From Salvator merianae (taxonomy: Eukaryota > Chordata > Lepidosauria > Squamata > Teiidae), in assembly GCA_003586115.2 (NCBI GenBank), contig QVOM02000119.1:51547428-51611427 (forward strand): a stretch of 64,000 nt of DNA, in the 5' to 3' direction. A program made the translations under genes and the position numbers. This document shows, piece after piece, positions 1-12,007 of this stretch; position 1 is the stretch's first letter, and each line of letters begins with the position of its first letter. A model generated the notes under the pieces. It was not told the origin of the DNA. It saw only the letters and a program-made list of their open reading frames with translations, and did not search any database.

Positions 1-2450
1 AAAAAAAGGCTAAAGAGAATTACTACTTTTGTTCTCAAGTCATTCCTTCCAGCCAGAAATCTTGTCTCTTGGCTAAAATTTCATGAAGTTTTGTAAAATT
101 ACTGCCATGCAGCGCAGTTCCTGTTAGCCTTAAAATCTTCCTGTTCAAAGTATACTGATTTTTTCTCAAGGTACACTGAGAACACAGAAGTTATACATAA
201 ACAAAAGGACTGTTGTGTCTGATTACAGTAATCTGGAAAGAAATGCCTAGTTTTTGACTTTATGGCTACATTTTGGTACCATCCAAACCACCAAGCTGAA
301 CAAAGGGTAAGGATAGATCACAACAGGCTCTTTATTCACTTGTGTACAACCAAACTGGGCCAAATCTTTCATTTGGCCAACTGAACGAAAGCACATGCCT
401 AGCTGAGTGAGATCTTCATATTTGCAGATCTGTAAATTGACTATATTTCTGTGTTTTGCCTAAAGTGGTCTTTCAGTGGTCCTTTTTCATGAAGCCCCTC
501 TTATAGTGCTATAGTTGAATACTAGATTGTTTTGTATAAATATAGTGTTAATTGATCATGTGATTTGTCTTTTGAGTATACTTTTCAGGAGATATAAAGC
601 AATGAATGCTATGGCAGCCTTCCATTCTTCCTGTGGTAAAATTAGGTTGTGTAGGATTATCCCTATATGGCTCAGATGGGATCACTGAGAAGCAAGAAAG
701 AAATATCAGAATGCTTAGGAAAACTGGGTTTGCTGAAATAAAGTTATTTTAAACTAAAACCCTAAGGAAACAACCCAATGGATGTAAAAGTTATGAGTGT
801 CAGTCAATGGCAGAAGGGAAGCAGTGTGGAAGGGAAACTGGTAGAATGATGTGTCCTTCCAGAATCCAAAAGAAATTTGATGTGCTGTTTAATGTTTTAC
901 TTTGTCCCTCCCCTCTGCACACTCAATAATGGATTATTCTTAAGAGTGGCCAAGATGATCAGTCTTAGGATAAAACAGTGCATGATTTTCAGTGATGTCA
1001 TCAAGTGGATGGGCAGCATTAACTCTTGTGGGATAATCCAAACAAGCTATGGGAAGGGGGCTTCGTGTTGTTGGCATCTTTTTGTCTTGAAAGGCAATAG
1101 AAACACCTGGTCATGAAGGTATGGAGACTCTGAGTTGTCCATGAATCAGAGTTTTCCTCTGGGTCTTGTTAGTGTGATCTAAAGGAGTATAAACATGACA
1201 TTTTGCGCCAGCTTGGCTGCTGGAGAGATGACCTGTAGGTCATCCAATTGCATTAGGGTCTCCACTAAGGATTTCCTGTCAGGATTTACTCCCTCAACCT
1301 TTGCCTTTCTCAAGGCAGATGCAAAGCATTGAGGCTATTTTACTCACAGCTGGAAAGACCCAGTGAATATCCATGGCAGAGTGATAACTACTGCACCACT
1401 AGAAGACCTTACATTGTTGTCAAAACTGTGGTTGTTTAGCTCCCTCCTAATGTTGTCATGCTAGGGTAGGAGAGTTGTGCTTTAGTTCACCTAACTTCAG
1501 GGTTCCCATTCTTTCAGTTCTGTATATTACATTTTTTATATTAAGCACTATTTCCTCAGAATCTAACTCTTATGCTATGCAAGATTCTACTTTATGCATC
1601 TACTGTAAGAAGGAGATTTTTGTGACAAATATTTTGACATTTTATCTATTTTCTTAAAAGCTACTCACTGTAGAGACCTTGTAGAAATGTTCACATCTCT
1701 ACTCACCATGCATGTTTCCTGTCGTTTGTTTACTAACTTATATGGCTCTCTCATTAGTTGATTCTTCAAAAAAAATTCATAATGGAAATATGGATGAATG
1801 TGGAGTATTCCATATAATATCAGTCATTATTCTATTTGATATGATTAGCACTTTCAGGTTGATGTGTTTAAAATTAATGAGCCATTTGTTCTCACATTGT
1901 GTGGGGGGAAATTCTGAAAAACTCCCCAAATCACCATGAATTATGAAGATAAATGAATACAAATCAATTTTATTTTTGGAGGACAGAACAGTAATTGTTT
2001 TCCTCTGAAGAGATGTCCTAACATTTATGGTGTGAGAGAGTTGTAATGACTGAATAATGAATGCAAAATAAATTAGAAATACATGACATGGTTTTTCAAG
2101 TAGGCTAGAATGGAGTATAAGACAGTATTGATCTAGCATGAAATTTGCAACGAAGGTATAGCAACAAACATTGCATCTACATTATCTCCCTATGCCTTTT
2201 CCTCCTGTTCTATTGTCTCCTCTCATTCTGAAGAATTTTGAGATTTGCTGATGTGTGATTCTTACCCTCCCCTTTTGGTTTAATAACCTAGTAGAGCTTG
2301 TTAACTAGGAGAGCTATAGAATGGATTTGAGATAGCAAAATCCTCAGGGACAAATGCTTACTACAATAATAAACTCCTCCACTCAGATATCCCTAAGCAA
2401 TTTATGCAATTCAGAACAATAAGATGCATATAAAATCAGGTAAAAATAAT
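1..2450. other. AT-rich intergenic DNA, nothing recognised
   Basis: I see no long open frame, RNA gene or clear element here. The short open frames are all under 125 codons, overlap on both strands and show no family signature. The composition is AT-rich and CpG-poor, as in the rest of the flanking DNA. Confidence 0.5.
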
Positions 2451-2454
2451 TAGA

Positions 2455-3480
2455 GATGCATGAAACAGTTTGATTTGAAACATTTCAATCTCTAAAAAAG
2501 CAGTTCAATCATTTCAAATGCAAAACCAAATACTATTTCAATTATGAGCTTTGCTTCAAATTTGAGCCTGTTTCACTGAAATATGTTAAGAATTTTGAAT
2601 GAGCTAGAATCTGCAAAATGAAGTGTACAATTATTTGATTTTTTAAAAAAAATTTGAAAGTAAAAACAATTAAGTTGTTTTTTTTTTAAAAAAAAAAAAA
2701 CAGGCAAAGAATCCACTCTTTTTTAATTTGGATGCTAGGCTGGAGGTCCCTACAAGCCACTTCATTTTGGGCTCTTGGTTAATTTTTATTGATTTTTAAA
2801 AATAAAAATATTTAATAAATAAATTTTGTAGAAACTTGTTTTGAGTTTCCTTTTCCTTTTTGGAGGGGTCTAATGGCAACAAAATGTGCAGGTGGAAAGG
2901 ACCCATGTTTCTAAAGAAAACAGAATACACAAACATTTGAACATTTGGTTAAATTTCTAATGATTTTTAAAATGTTTCATCCATAAGAAATAATATGGAA
3001 AACCTGTATGAAATTCCCTTTCTCCTATGAAAGGCATTCAAGAGATGCCAAATGGACAGCACTGAGTGGTGAAATGCCCCCAATCTGCCCTACATTTAAA
3101 CACTTGGATAATTTTTTAACATCCTTTATCATAGGAAATAATGAGAAATCCTGTTTTGAGTTCCTCCTTCTATGTAAAGGTCTAAGATTTGTCAGAAAAG
3201 GCTGGAGGCAGGGGAAGATATTTGTAACATAATAAAACCGTAGTTTGTAATTTGGGTGGTAGATTTGATGCATATTCTCTCCATGCATCTTATTTTGGGT
3301 GCCCTTGGACCTCCCTTACATGGGGAAAAGGAAATTCAAAATAGTATTTCTCCAGTATTTCCTACAGACACTCACATTTGAAATGATCCAGATGTTTCAC
3401 AAAACAGCTCCTTGTTTCAATGAAATTCTCAAATTTTTTCAAATTATTTGAATTTTCTTTCAACAATAGCACTGATTTTT
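2455..3480. repeat. CpG-decayed hAT-like non-autonomous stretch (tentative)
   Basis: The stretch opens with TAGAGATGCATGAAAC, close to the terminus of the hAT element at 21687 (TAGGGATGTGCACGAA). It is then crowded with TTTGAAAC, TTTCAAAT and CAAAT motifs on both strands. CpG decay of TTCG/CGAA gives TTTG, TTCA, CAAA and TGAA, so this may be an old methylation-decayed relative of that element's motif-rich ends. I found no matching right end or target-site duplication. Poly-T/poly-A lies at 2680-2700. Confidence 0.3.
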
Positions 3481-3732
3481 TTATTTAGCCCTTTCATAGG
3501 CCAGTGTTAAAAAAAGTGAGCAACCCTTATTCTGATGACCAAATCACCATGCACAGTAGATATCTTTGAATGTGTTCTTTGGATTTTAAGCAGAATATCT
3601 AGGAAGGCTGCGCTATTAATTTTGTTAAAGTTCGACTACTTCTGGAATTATCTTATCAATGATACACATGGTCATATATGTGATATGTCTTTCTGTTGAA
3701 TGATCTTGTATGCAGTATACTTTGGAGGCAAA

Positions 3733-4119
3733 GGACTTTTTGCACTTTACACAAGTGAGCATCTGCTCCAGTTCGCTACTTGCTGTGGACCACAAAATCA
3801 TGCTCTGTAGCAGTACTGGGAGCAGCTGCACTGCTCCTGGTACACAGAGTTTGCATCCTCTTCTGGATGCGAACGCTGAGTGGTATGGCACTGCTGTGGC
3901 TGTGCAGTCATGCTGCATTCCCAGTTGCCATGGCAACAGACAGAACTTTCCCTGGCTGCTGTAATGGTGTGGGCTGTCAGCATTTGTGCTGTGAATGCTG
4001 GTAGCCTGTTACTGGTGTGTTCCAGGCCTCGCAGTGGGAATGGCTTTCGCGCTGTGAGGTCTGTTCCATTGTGGAATGTTCGCTGGTAAACATTCCATGG
4101 TGGAAAGTGCAAAAAGGCC
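3733..4119. mobile_element. MITE with GGCC..TTTTTGCACTTT ends
   Basis: The left end GGACTTTTTGCACTTT matches the reverse complement of the right end, GGCCTTTTTGCACTTT. The direct repeat AAA abuts both ends. No coding capacity is credible. It contains the palindrome GTTGCCATGGCAAC at 3924-3937. A related internal sequence (GCAGT.GTGC.TGCATCCCA, then a GGCAAC core) recurs at about 8510-8690. Confidence 0.55.
3924..3937. promoter_or_regulatory. RFX X-box-like palindrome
   Basis: GTTGCCATGGCAAC is a perfect palindrome matching the two half-sites of the RFX X-box. It lies in the interior of a MITE. Binding is inferred only. Confidence 0.35.
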
Positions 4120-4715
4120 AAAACTTTTCTACTGGCAGAGAACATCTGTCTGTAAATGACCTAAATTTTTGTGGAAGTTCACAACAATTCCTCATATATA
4201 GAGATTTGCATCTATATTATTTTAAGCCTTGACTTTTGTGTTGGTATCTTTCCACTGTGCAGTTGAATACTAGCACTGTTTTACATAGCCAATCCTTTCT
4301 GTGGCATTTTGCATTTCCTAATGAAATGGCATACTCCTCATAGTCCTTGCCTTCTGATTTCCTTGTTGGGTTGCTAACAGGGGCTACTGTAGTTTATTTA
4401 TTTTAAAAAAGATAACACTTTTTCACTTAATTCTAAAAACTTTATCTGTTTGCTTCTGATTTACATTACTAGCAGATACACAGCATTGTGGAAATGTGCA
4501 GCACTGATGGCACACAACTACAGAAAAGTTCTAAATATTGGGAGAGAAAAAAGGAACACTTTCTGCTGTCCCCAGGGAACATGCAGGGTCCAAAGTGTGC
4601 TTTAACAACACGCGGAAACTGCAGGTTGCTTCAGGGTTTAAAGATGCATTCCAATTGGGTGTTATCCACCTTTCATGAAATATGGCTTTGAAGTTCAGTT
4701 TAGTAACAGGAGAGT
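4120..4715. other. Nothing recognised
   Basis: Unique-looking AT-rich DNA with no feature I can support. It ends where R4-like LINE homology begins. Confidence 0.4.
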
Positions 4716-5064
4716 GCCTTGCTGTATATAGATGACCTGAAGCTGTACGGAAAATTGGAAATTGAAATCCAGTCACTGACCAACACAGTCCAAATCTTCA
4801 GTAATGACATAAGCATGGAGTTCAGCCTGGAAAAATGTGCCACAGTGGCACTGAAGAAAGGAAAGAATCATAGAAAGTGAAGGCAGCACAATGCCCAATG
4901 GGCAAACTGTTAGAAATGAGTTTAGCACTTTTCTTTAGTTAAATACTCACACAACGCCTCAGGTTAAGAAGTACAGAAGTTTATTGTAGCAATCGCGAAC
5001 CATCAAATGCCACCAGCCAGAAGCCTACAGGCATACTACAACTGGACAACATCAAGCAGGGCAT

Positions 5065-5409
5065 GTGAAAAACATGGTCAGCAAGGAATACGTCCAGAGG
5101 GTCAGAAAAATTTTGAAGAGTAAATTAAATGGCGGGAACACCATTAAGGCCATAAATACCTGGGCCATACCCATCATCAGGTACACTGCCGGAATAGTGA
5201 ATTGGACTCAAGCGGAATTGGACAACTTAGACAGAAAAGTGTGGAAATTTGTGACGATCCACTATGCATTACATCCACGTAGTGATGTTGACAGGCTCTA
5301 CCTGCCAAGAAAGTCAGAAGGCAGAGGACTTTTGCAAGTGCGACAAACCGTTGAAGAGGAGAAACATGCACTGCGGATTATGTCAAAGACAGCCAAGAAT
5401 CGGCTCTGA
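5065..5409 (+). pseudogene. R4-like LINE: RT C-terminal/thumb segment
   Basis: This open segment of about 115 codons encodes a basic stretch (RVRKILKSKLNGGNT) and then WAIPIIRYTAGIVNWTQ, the conserved region just after the RT palm in R4-type LINEs. It ends at a stop. The same protein continues in another frame from about 5410. There is no initiation context, because this is an internal piece of a polyprotein and not a gene start. Confidence 0.6.
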
Positions 5410-5432
5410 GGGAGGTTAATAACAGGAAACGG

Positions 5433-6039
5433 TTGAAAGTGCAGCAGACAAAGAATGAATACTGTAGGAGTGCAGTTCAAAGTCGAACTGAGAATTGGAA
5501 CAAGAAAGCTCTCCATGGACAATTCCTGGAGAAAATTGAAGGCAAAACTGACAAGGAGAAGATATGGTTGTGGCTCACCAATGGCACATTGAAAAAGAAG
5601 ACTGAAGCCCTGATACTTGCAGCCAAAGAACAAGCCATCAGGACAAATGCAATCAAAGCCAGAATTGAAAAATCGACTATGGACCCCAAATGCAGACTCT
5701 GCAAAGAAGCAGATGAAACGATGGACCACATACTCAGCTGTTGCAAAAAGATTGCACAGACAGACTACAAGCAATACTGTCGCCCAAATGATTCACTGGA
5801 ACTTATGCCACAACTACCATCTGCCTGTGGCAAAGAACCAGTGGGAGCACAAACTGGAAAAGGTCACTGAAAATGAACATATCAAACTACTCTGGGACTT
5901 CCAAATACAGACCGACAAAGTTTTGGAACATAATACTCTGGATCTCACAATTGTGGAAAAGAAAAAAGTGTGGATTGTTGATGTCGCCATACCTGGTGAC
6001 AATAGAATCGATGAGAAGCAGCTGGAAAAACTTACCTGA
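5433..6039 (+). pseudogene. R4-like LINE: zinc knuckle and restriction-like endonuclease
   Basis: Two overlapping frames (5433-5870 and 5617-6039) together hold the C-terminal part. First comes a Trp-rich block (KIWLWLTNGTLKKK). Then comes a Cys-x2-Cys-x7-His-x4-Cys knuckle (CRLCKEADETMDHILSC). Last is the endonuclease core ending VDVAIPGDNRIDEKQ. A frameshift at about 5780 splits knuckle from endonuclease, and a stop at 6037 cuts the last ~50 codons. The family function is target-site cleavage for reverse transcription. This copy cannot do it. Confidence 0.65.
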
Positions 6040-6339
6040 TACGAAGACATTAAGACTGAATTGCAATGGCTCTGGCACAAACCAGTACAGGTGGTCCCAG
6101 TGGTAATCGGCACACTGGATGCCGTACCTAAAGACTTGGCCGGCACTTGAAAACAATAGGTGCTGACAAAATCACCATCTGTCAGTTGCAAAAGGCCACC
6201 CTACTCGGTTCTGCATGCATCATTCACCAGTATATCACGCAGTCCTAGACACTTGAGAAGAGTCTAATGTGTGAAAAACTACGAAAGCCAGCATTGTGAT
6301 CTCGTTTGCTGTGTTTACTGTTGTTTTATAAAAATAATA

Positions 6340-7126
6340 AAAATATAAAAATATAAAACACGACATAGTAAAAAGAAACAAAATTAAAAAGAATAAAAAT
6401 ACAAATATTACAAAAAACAAATTTATTAAGATAGTAGAAACATACAGTGTATCTATAAAACATTATAACAGCTTGTCCTCAGCACATTCAACAATATATT
6501 TGATCAATATAATGTGTTATTATTGTGCAGGCCTTCAGTACAAATAAAGCAATTCTTATATGGTACATTGGTCTGCACTTGAAGAAAGGACATTTTAGCA
6601 CTGGCATCAAGATTTTATTTTTATTATTTTTTAATAAAGAGGATATGTAAAATTATTTGTCATCTGGACATAAACACAAACAAAAGGATAATGAACTGTG
6701 TCTTCTACTTTAGGTATGCCACAGAGTTTTTCATGGTGAGGTAGCTAGCCAGTTTTAGCATTATATCATTGATTTGAACAGTATACATGTAAAATCCCTT
6801 ATAAGTTTCATAGGCATATTGATTGAGAAATAGTTTTCAACTTTGACTTGGTGTTTGAAAGTAGCCATCCAAGTAATGGATTCGGAGCTAAAAATTGCAA
6901 CTATATTATTTTAAGCCTCTAAGTCCAAAGCTCATTGTTTGAAATTACCTTGGATTTATTACTGATGCAATCAAGAAACTGCAAAGAAAAGCCACGGTGC
7001 ACGATACAAGTAGATTTTGCTTTGTACACCTTGAAGACAGGTTTTACAGTGTGATAACTATGATTTATTAATTTGCTAATGAAATGTATTACAGTTGTTT
7101 ATAAGTCTATTTTCTAAGAGTAGAGC
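6340..7126. other. Nothing recognised
   Basis: AT-rich sequence after the A-rich tail of the R4-like LINE. No repeat, RNA or coding signature is visible to me. Confidence 0.4.
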
Positions 7127-7333
7127 CCATGCCCTGCACCAGTCCAGAATGCTGGAAGACCTGAAAAAACAGTTTTACCAGTGCCCTGGTAGAGGTAGCC
7201 ATTATCCAGATGGATTGACCCAGGGAGAGGGAGGGGCCCCTCTCTTCCACACTAGTGTGCAGAAGAGAGGGGTCCGAAGAGGACTGGATGCTGCACTATA
7301 TTGTACTACCAGTAAGTGCAAAAAAGCCCATAG
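7127..7333. mobile_element. MITE-like insertion with a perfect internal hairpin
   Basis: The ends AGCCCATGCCCTGCACCA and (reverse complement) GGGCTTTTTTGCACTTA resemble the GGCC..TGCAC MITE family seen elsewhere in the window. The piece interrupts a LINE RT remnant just at its YADD-like region. At 7236-7275 the arms CCCCTCTCTT and AAGAGAGGGG surround the palindrome ACACTAGTGT. Confidence 0.45.
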
Positions 7334-7890
7334 AATCATATTATCACACAGAAGATTATTGACTGCCCCCCCCAATATCTTTGGTATGTGTAGATTATGA
7401 TCTTGCAGAAACATAACCACATCATTTATATGACAGTTAAATAGAAACAGAGTTAAAACATAATCCTGCTGCACACTTACAGGTGTTAAGAACTCTTGTC
7501 TTAGGGTACCCCTACGGCCAATGTGGGTCTTCAAGTTGGTATTAGAATATAAAGCTTTGATTAATGTCAGTAGTCTTGAATTTATGTTTGTGGATAGTAA
7601 TTCATCACAGAGATAGTTCCCAATTTGCAGAATCAAAAGTCATCCACAAATCAATAAAACCAGTAAAACCACAATTTCTTGAATATTTATCAATGAAGGG
7701 TTAAAAAATACAACAGTTATCAGTTGTAGATCTCTCTTGTCTAAAGCCTATTTGTTCTTCCACAGTCATGTTGTTTGTCCTTCTGTAGAAAGTGTTTAGC
7801 AGAATTTTTAGTTATAATATCTATTAAGACAATAGGCTTGTAATTTCTTGGGCTGGATTTATCTCCCTTTTGAAATATTGGGATTATATT
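7334..7890 (-). pseudogene. Non-LTR retrotransposon RT remnant
   Basis: Read on the - strand, 7890 down to 7690 gives IFQKGDKSSPRNYKPIVLID, the entry of a LINE reverse transcriptase (the NYRPI box). Then 7636 down to about 7330 gives LIKALYSNTNLK, FLFNCHINDVV and LLCDNMILW. These match RT motifs B and C, with the catalytic YADD degraded to CDN. Stops and frame changes break it. The clade is not resolved: an APE-type LINE is more likely than L1. It is unrelated in strand and position to the R4-like piece upstream. Confidence 0.6.
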
Positions 7891-8058
7891 GCTCAGTTAA
7901 TGAATTTTGAGTACAGAGCTGAATAGAAGGGGTGCACTAGTCATAGCTGAGTTTGATAATTTCTGGGGGAAGAAAATCCTCAGCAGGGCCTCTGCTGACT
8001 TTCAGAGATTTATATGTGCTTTCAGTTTGGAAACTATGATTGATGATTATACTGGGAG

Positions 8059-8291
8059 ATTGTGTTCAGACATAAAAAAAAAAAGGGGGCATTTCAGAAA
8101 TGCCTCAGAGACAGTAGCATGTGGTCCTCAAGCTCCCAACTCTTCTCTAATCCACTTTTTCTAGCACAGAATATTTGTGAGAAGGCGAGGGGCCGATTGG
8201 TGTGTGAACAATCCCACCTCACAGCCTTCTCTAAACCACCTCAGAGCTGCTTCAAAGATGCTTTTTTTTTTTTGCTGCGTCTGATCACAAC
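8059..8291. mobile_element. hAT-like MITE with TTGTGWTCAGAC ends
   Basis: Left end TTGTGTTCAGAC and right end (reverse complement) TTGTGATCAGAC are near-identical inverted termini around a 233-bp non-coding body with poly-A and poly-T tracts. The same terminal motif bounds the element at 41887-42672. I found no clear 8-bp duplication. Confidence 0.5.
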
Positions 8292-8509
8292 TTTAGTCTA
8301 CTATAAAAAGCTTCTCAAAAATAAGTCAAAATAGGGACATTCAGAGAGAATCAAATCTTTTTCAAATTGGCAGGAAATTCTTTTCAAGTGCAGCCCGTTC
8401 TAAGTCAGCACTAACTTTAACATTATATCTGGCCTCCTTTGAAGTTCTTAAACATTGATATTGTCACCTGAGATTTAACATATTTTTATGTGCGTCGCAG
8501 TCTTGTTGG

Positions 8510-8690
8510 ATGGTGCAGCACGGGTGTGGCAATGCAGTTGTGCACTGCATCCCAATTGTCAGGGCAACTGCCAGACATTGCCACGGCTACTGTCATGGCT
8601 ATTGGTCCTGCATTCGCACTGTGAGAGCTGGTGGCCCACTACGGGACTATTCTAGCACTCACAGTGTGAATGGCTGTGTGCGAACCCAGC
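8510..8690. repeat. Copy of the interior of the 3733-4119 MITE
   Basis: The sequence shares the order TGCAGT.GTGC, TGCATCCCA, GGCAACTGCCAGACA and CACTGTGAG with 3900-4070, at moderate identity. Ends were not resolved. Confidence 0.4.
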
Positions 8691-9082
8691 CAAAGATATC
8701 CAAAGAGCTAAGAAACTGCCATTCTCTAACTTCAATCACTGGAGATGACCAAAGGTCTGAGACAGGAATATACCTAATATCTGAAATCCAACTAAATTTG
8801 ACAAATAAAGTTTGGAGGTTATAATCTGTCCTTATTTTGACAGCTACATCTGAAAACAGAGATACAAAAATATAGTTCATCCAAACACTGCTTGTTTTCA
8901 CAGCATGATAGGTAAATGGTTGAACAAAGGTAGGATCCACTCAGGCAGGGAATAGTGGTACATATTAAAGAATAGCACTATATTCATAGCATTGTTCTTT
9001 ATTGCAGAGGTATGCTGTTTGCATGCTGCCTCACCCTCTTTGTCATACTGAAGATCACCTTCAATCTGACAGGAGTCATCTT

Positions 9083-12000
9083 TGGCCCTTTCTGCACTAG
9101 CCATTAAACTGGCCCACTGCAGCCCCAATAGACTGGTCTATTTGCATAACAGGGGAGGTGGATGGCATCCATGTGCTCATAGTAATTTCTTCTGCACTGC
9201 AAATGCAACAAGGGTGCATTGTGTGTTCAAGGTGCCACAATGGTGCCATGAAGATTCTGCCAACTTTCTTTGTTATTGCCACCTAGGATTTATAAATAAT
9301 ATTTATACGTATGACTGAAGATTTTTAAACTGGCACTCTTGTTAACTGTGTTCATAAAATGCCAATTTGAACTATTCATAGTGGGATCCAAAGAAAGTCC
9401 ACATGCAGTGATGATCTCTACCAAAGAGTTCCCCAACCTTGCTTTATAATCTCCAAGAGCTATGATAAGAGTGATGAGAAAATATAAAGCTAATGCCTCA
9501 ACTGCCCTCTTCAAGAATAGCCATACTTTATGTGAATACCTTATGGCAGGATGTCTAAATTTAGCAGTACAATTGACTTAAAGACAGCAGATAAATCTTG
9601 GGTGTAGCTGACTCCTAAGTCTAGATGCTTGTCAGCTTTCAAGAACAATGTTTCTTTTCCTTCATGTTAAAAGCAAAGCCAATTTAATTACAATGGTAAG
9701 ATAATTCAAATTATTTTTAGGCTTACTAATTTAGCCCATTTTGACTTGCTTTAGTCAAACATTAATTTATTAGCTCTCATATGGGCAAACTGAGTCACGT
9801 GGGTATAATTAATGTCTTTCTATCTGTAATGCAATCTCAGAGTTTTAAGAAACTTCAGTAATTAGTAAAAGGGATTAGTACTAATGAGTTTTATCTTAAT
9901 GGTTTGAACTAAAACTAAGCGTTAGGGACCTTCCATTCCAGGGGATCTGACCCATTTTCCAGCTGGACTCTGGAGGTTCCAGATAATTCTTCTCTTGTAT
10001 TTCTCAGAGTTCATTGCTGCAACAGTTCAAAAGAGAATGCTTTGTCTGGGCCTTCTTCAAGCTAAGAAGAGTGAAAAAATATAACTGCAGTTAGCATATC
10101 TTCTATTTCTCTGTATCTATACCTCTTGCACTTTGAACTAATTCAAAGAATGCTTATCAAATAACTTCAGAATTCTTGGAACTAATTCCATCAACTCTCT
10201 TTGAGTGTGTTATCCTGAAAAAGTAAGGCATCATCTCATTTAGGCACATTTTGACCTAACCAAGTGGTTCTATTGATCCTTTCTGTGTTCAACGGCTGCA
10301 GAAGATAATGGGTTTGATCCCAAACCTCTTTCATCTGAAGGAAGCAGTCTTCCTCTGATAGAATGACTCCTTCCACTAATTAAGCTATCTGCAGTTCTAA
10401 AATAAATAATCCAGAATGAAAGAGGATGGACAATAGCCTCCTTTTTTGATGAAGGAAAGTGTGTGTTTATTGCCCTGAGTACTGGATGGTTTAAAGATTT
10501 TTAAAAGTACTGTACATTCTTAGTTTTATTTTAGACTTCCATCCTTTTATTCTTGCTGTCCATTATACTAGTAGCTCTTGGAAGGATATAAAGGTCACAT
10601 TCTTCTAATACTTCCAGAATGACCTGTTAGAAATCTTTGATTTAAAAACCGTCTGCCTGCAACGGCTGTGTTGATTGATTATTTTTCAAGATGAAGCTTA
10701 GCTTATAGAAATTCCAAAGATAACTGGATGGGTCTTTTGTTTGCAAGTTCATTTCTGATCACATTCTACTTATATTTTTCTTGCATTATTGGCAGGAAAT
10801 ACAAAACAAAGAATTGATTTGCAAGCATGTTTTTTCAATCCTTAGCAAAAACAAAATGAAGCATAATGAAAAACTGAAAGAATTCAAAGGAATGAATTTC
10901 ATGTCTTTCAGATGATATGAAAGTTGGGTTTTTTTTGTTTGTTTTTTTGAGGTAACTAGTGATTCCATTACAATTCCACTTCAAGAGATTCCAGAGTACC
11001 AGATGTGCTCAGGGTGTGTGGTGTCTGCTTGGACATCACACCTGGACTGCTCCTAGAATCTCTAGAGGGAGATAACTTTACAGTGGTTTCCCTTGCAGAC
11101 CAAGGCTGGGTACTGTTCCTGCCATTGCTATGCAGATGGTAGCACCAGGATCAGCCCAGTTCCTTTCCAGAGCCCGGTGACATTTCATTGGCTCTGGAAA
11201 CCACTCACTTCTGGGGCCATTTCCAGGTGTGCTGCTGAACTCTCCCCAGTCTACAACTTCAGAGGCCAAGGAACTTTCATTCCCCAGCTACAAAGGTAGT
11301 TCTGGATGGAATGATATCATGCAAATGGCTATCAGCATGCTTTATGGTACCTTGCCTTGTTACTGGTGTGATGCATGGGGAGTGGTTTTTGCTGAGTGTG
11401 TCATGGCACACCATGCAAAGTTGCCATATACTTCAGCATAAGAAAACTGAAGCACTTGTGAAACTATTGTCTGAATATTAAAGGCTGATCTGTGGGTTTG
11501 TCTTTCCAAAGGTTCCTGTTCCATTCCCTGCTGATTTGTCATCTGAATAAAGTTTTACATAACTACACTAGTCATGATACTATATGTTCTTGGGTACTTT
11601 GAACATGATAGCATACTTTAGAGAGTTCTGAAAAAAAGAACAGATTGGAGCTAATTGTATTATATTTTGTCAGTATTGTATTGAACTGAATTGTTAAATA
11701 ATGGATCTGAACAATAGTGTATTCTTATTATTAGTGGATTTCAAATAATAATTTCAAATAATTTTCCTTCAACACCCTGGGAATGGCAATGAGTGTCTTT
11801 TGACTACTTCAAACTCCTCCATATTATATTAGAAAAGATCCCTCAATACTACATACAATCTAGGGCAGCACAAATTTTTTTCTTCATCTCCCAACATATT
11901 ACCAATATCTCAGTAGTGGCCTGCCATTATTTGGTGGGACACAACCAGATATATTGATCTGAAGTACCTCATATAAGTGATATACTTTTCCAGAATATTC
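9083..12000. other. Mostly unrecognised intergenic DNA
   Basis: A single left-type terminus GGCCCTTTCTGCACTA at about 9087 suggests a truncated MITE of the GGCC family. A GC-richer patch at about 11000-11450 is probably an old repeat, but I cannot assign it. No gene is seen. Confidence 0.35.
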
Positions 12001-12007
12001 AGACCTT

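Larger units (their letters stand above)
4722..6330 (+). mobile_element. R4/Dong-like LINE, 3' part of ORF (broken)
   Basis: This is the 3' half of a site-specific-type LINE of the R2/R4 superclade, which uses a restriction-like endonuclease placed after the RT. At 4722-4880 the frame reads LYIDDLKLYGK, the RT catalytic YxDD box. After an interruption at about 4905-5005 the RT tail and thumb resume (5065-5409). A stop at 5407-5409 and frame changes lead into 5433-5780. There a CRLC...H...CC zinc knuckle (about 5692-5745) precedes the endonuclease block, with HNTLDLTIVEKK and then VWIVDVAIPGD at about 5926-6000. The frame is lost at 6037, and decayed coding continues to about 6235. An A-rich tail follows. 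At least four frame breaks make it dead. The usual Pro-Asp pair of the endonuclease reads Leu-Asp here. The clade call rests on remembered motif patterns. Confidence 0.75.

Noticed and set aside
3625..4232. Overlapping ~70-115-codon frames on both strands
   Set aside because: All lie within a palindrome-rich MITE and have no protein family features.
5433..6039. A functional nuclease gene
   Set aside because: The segments are pieces of one LINE ORF with stops and frame changes, and lack starts.
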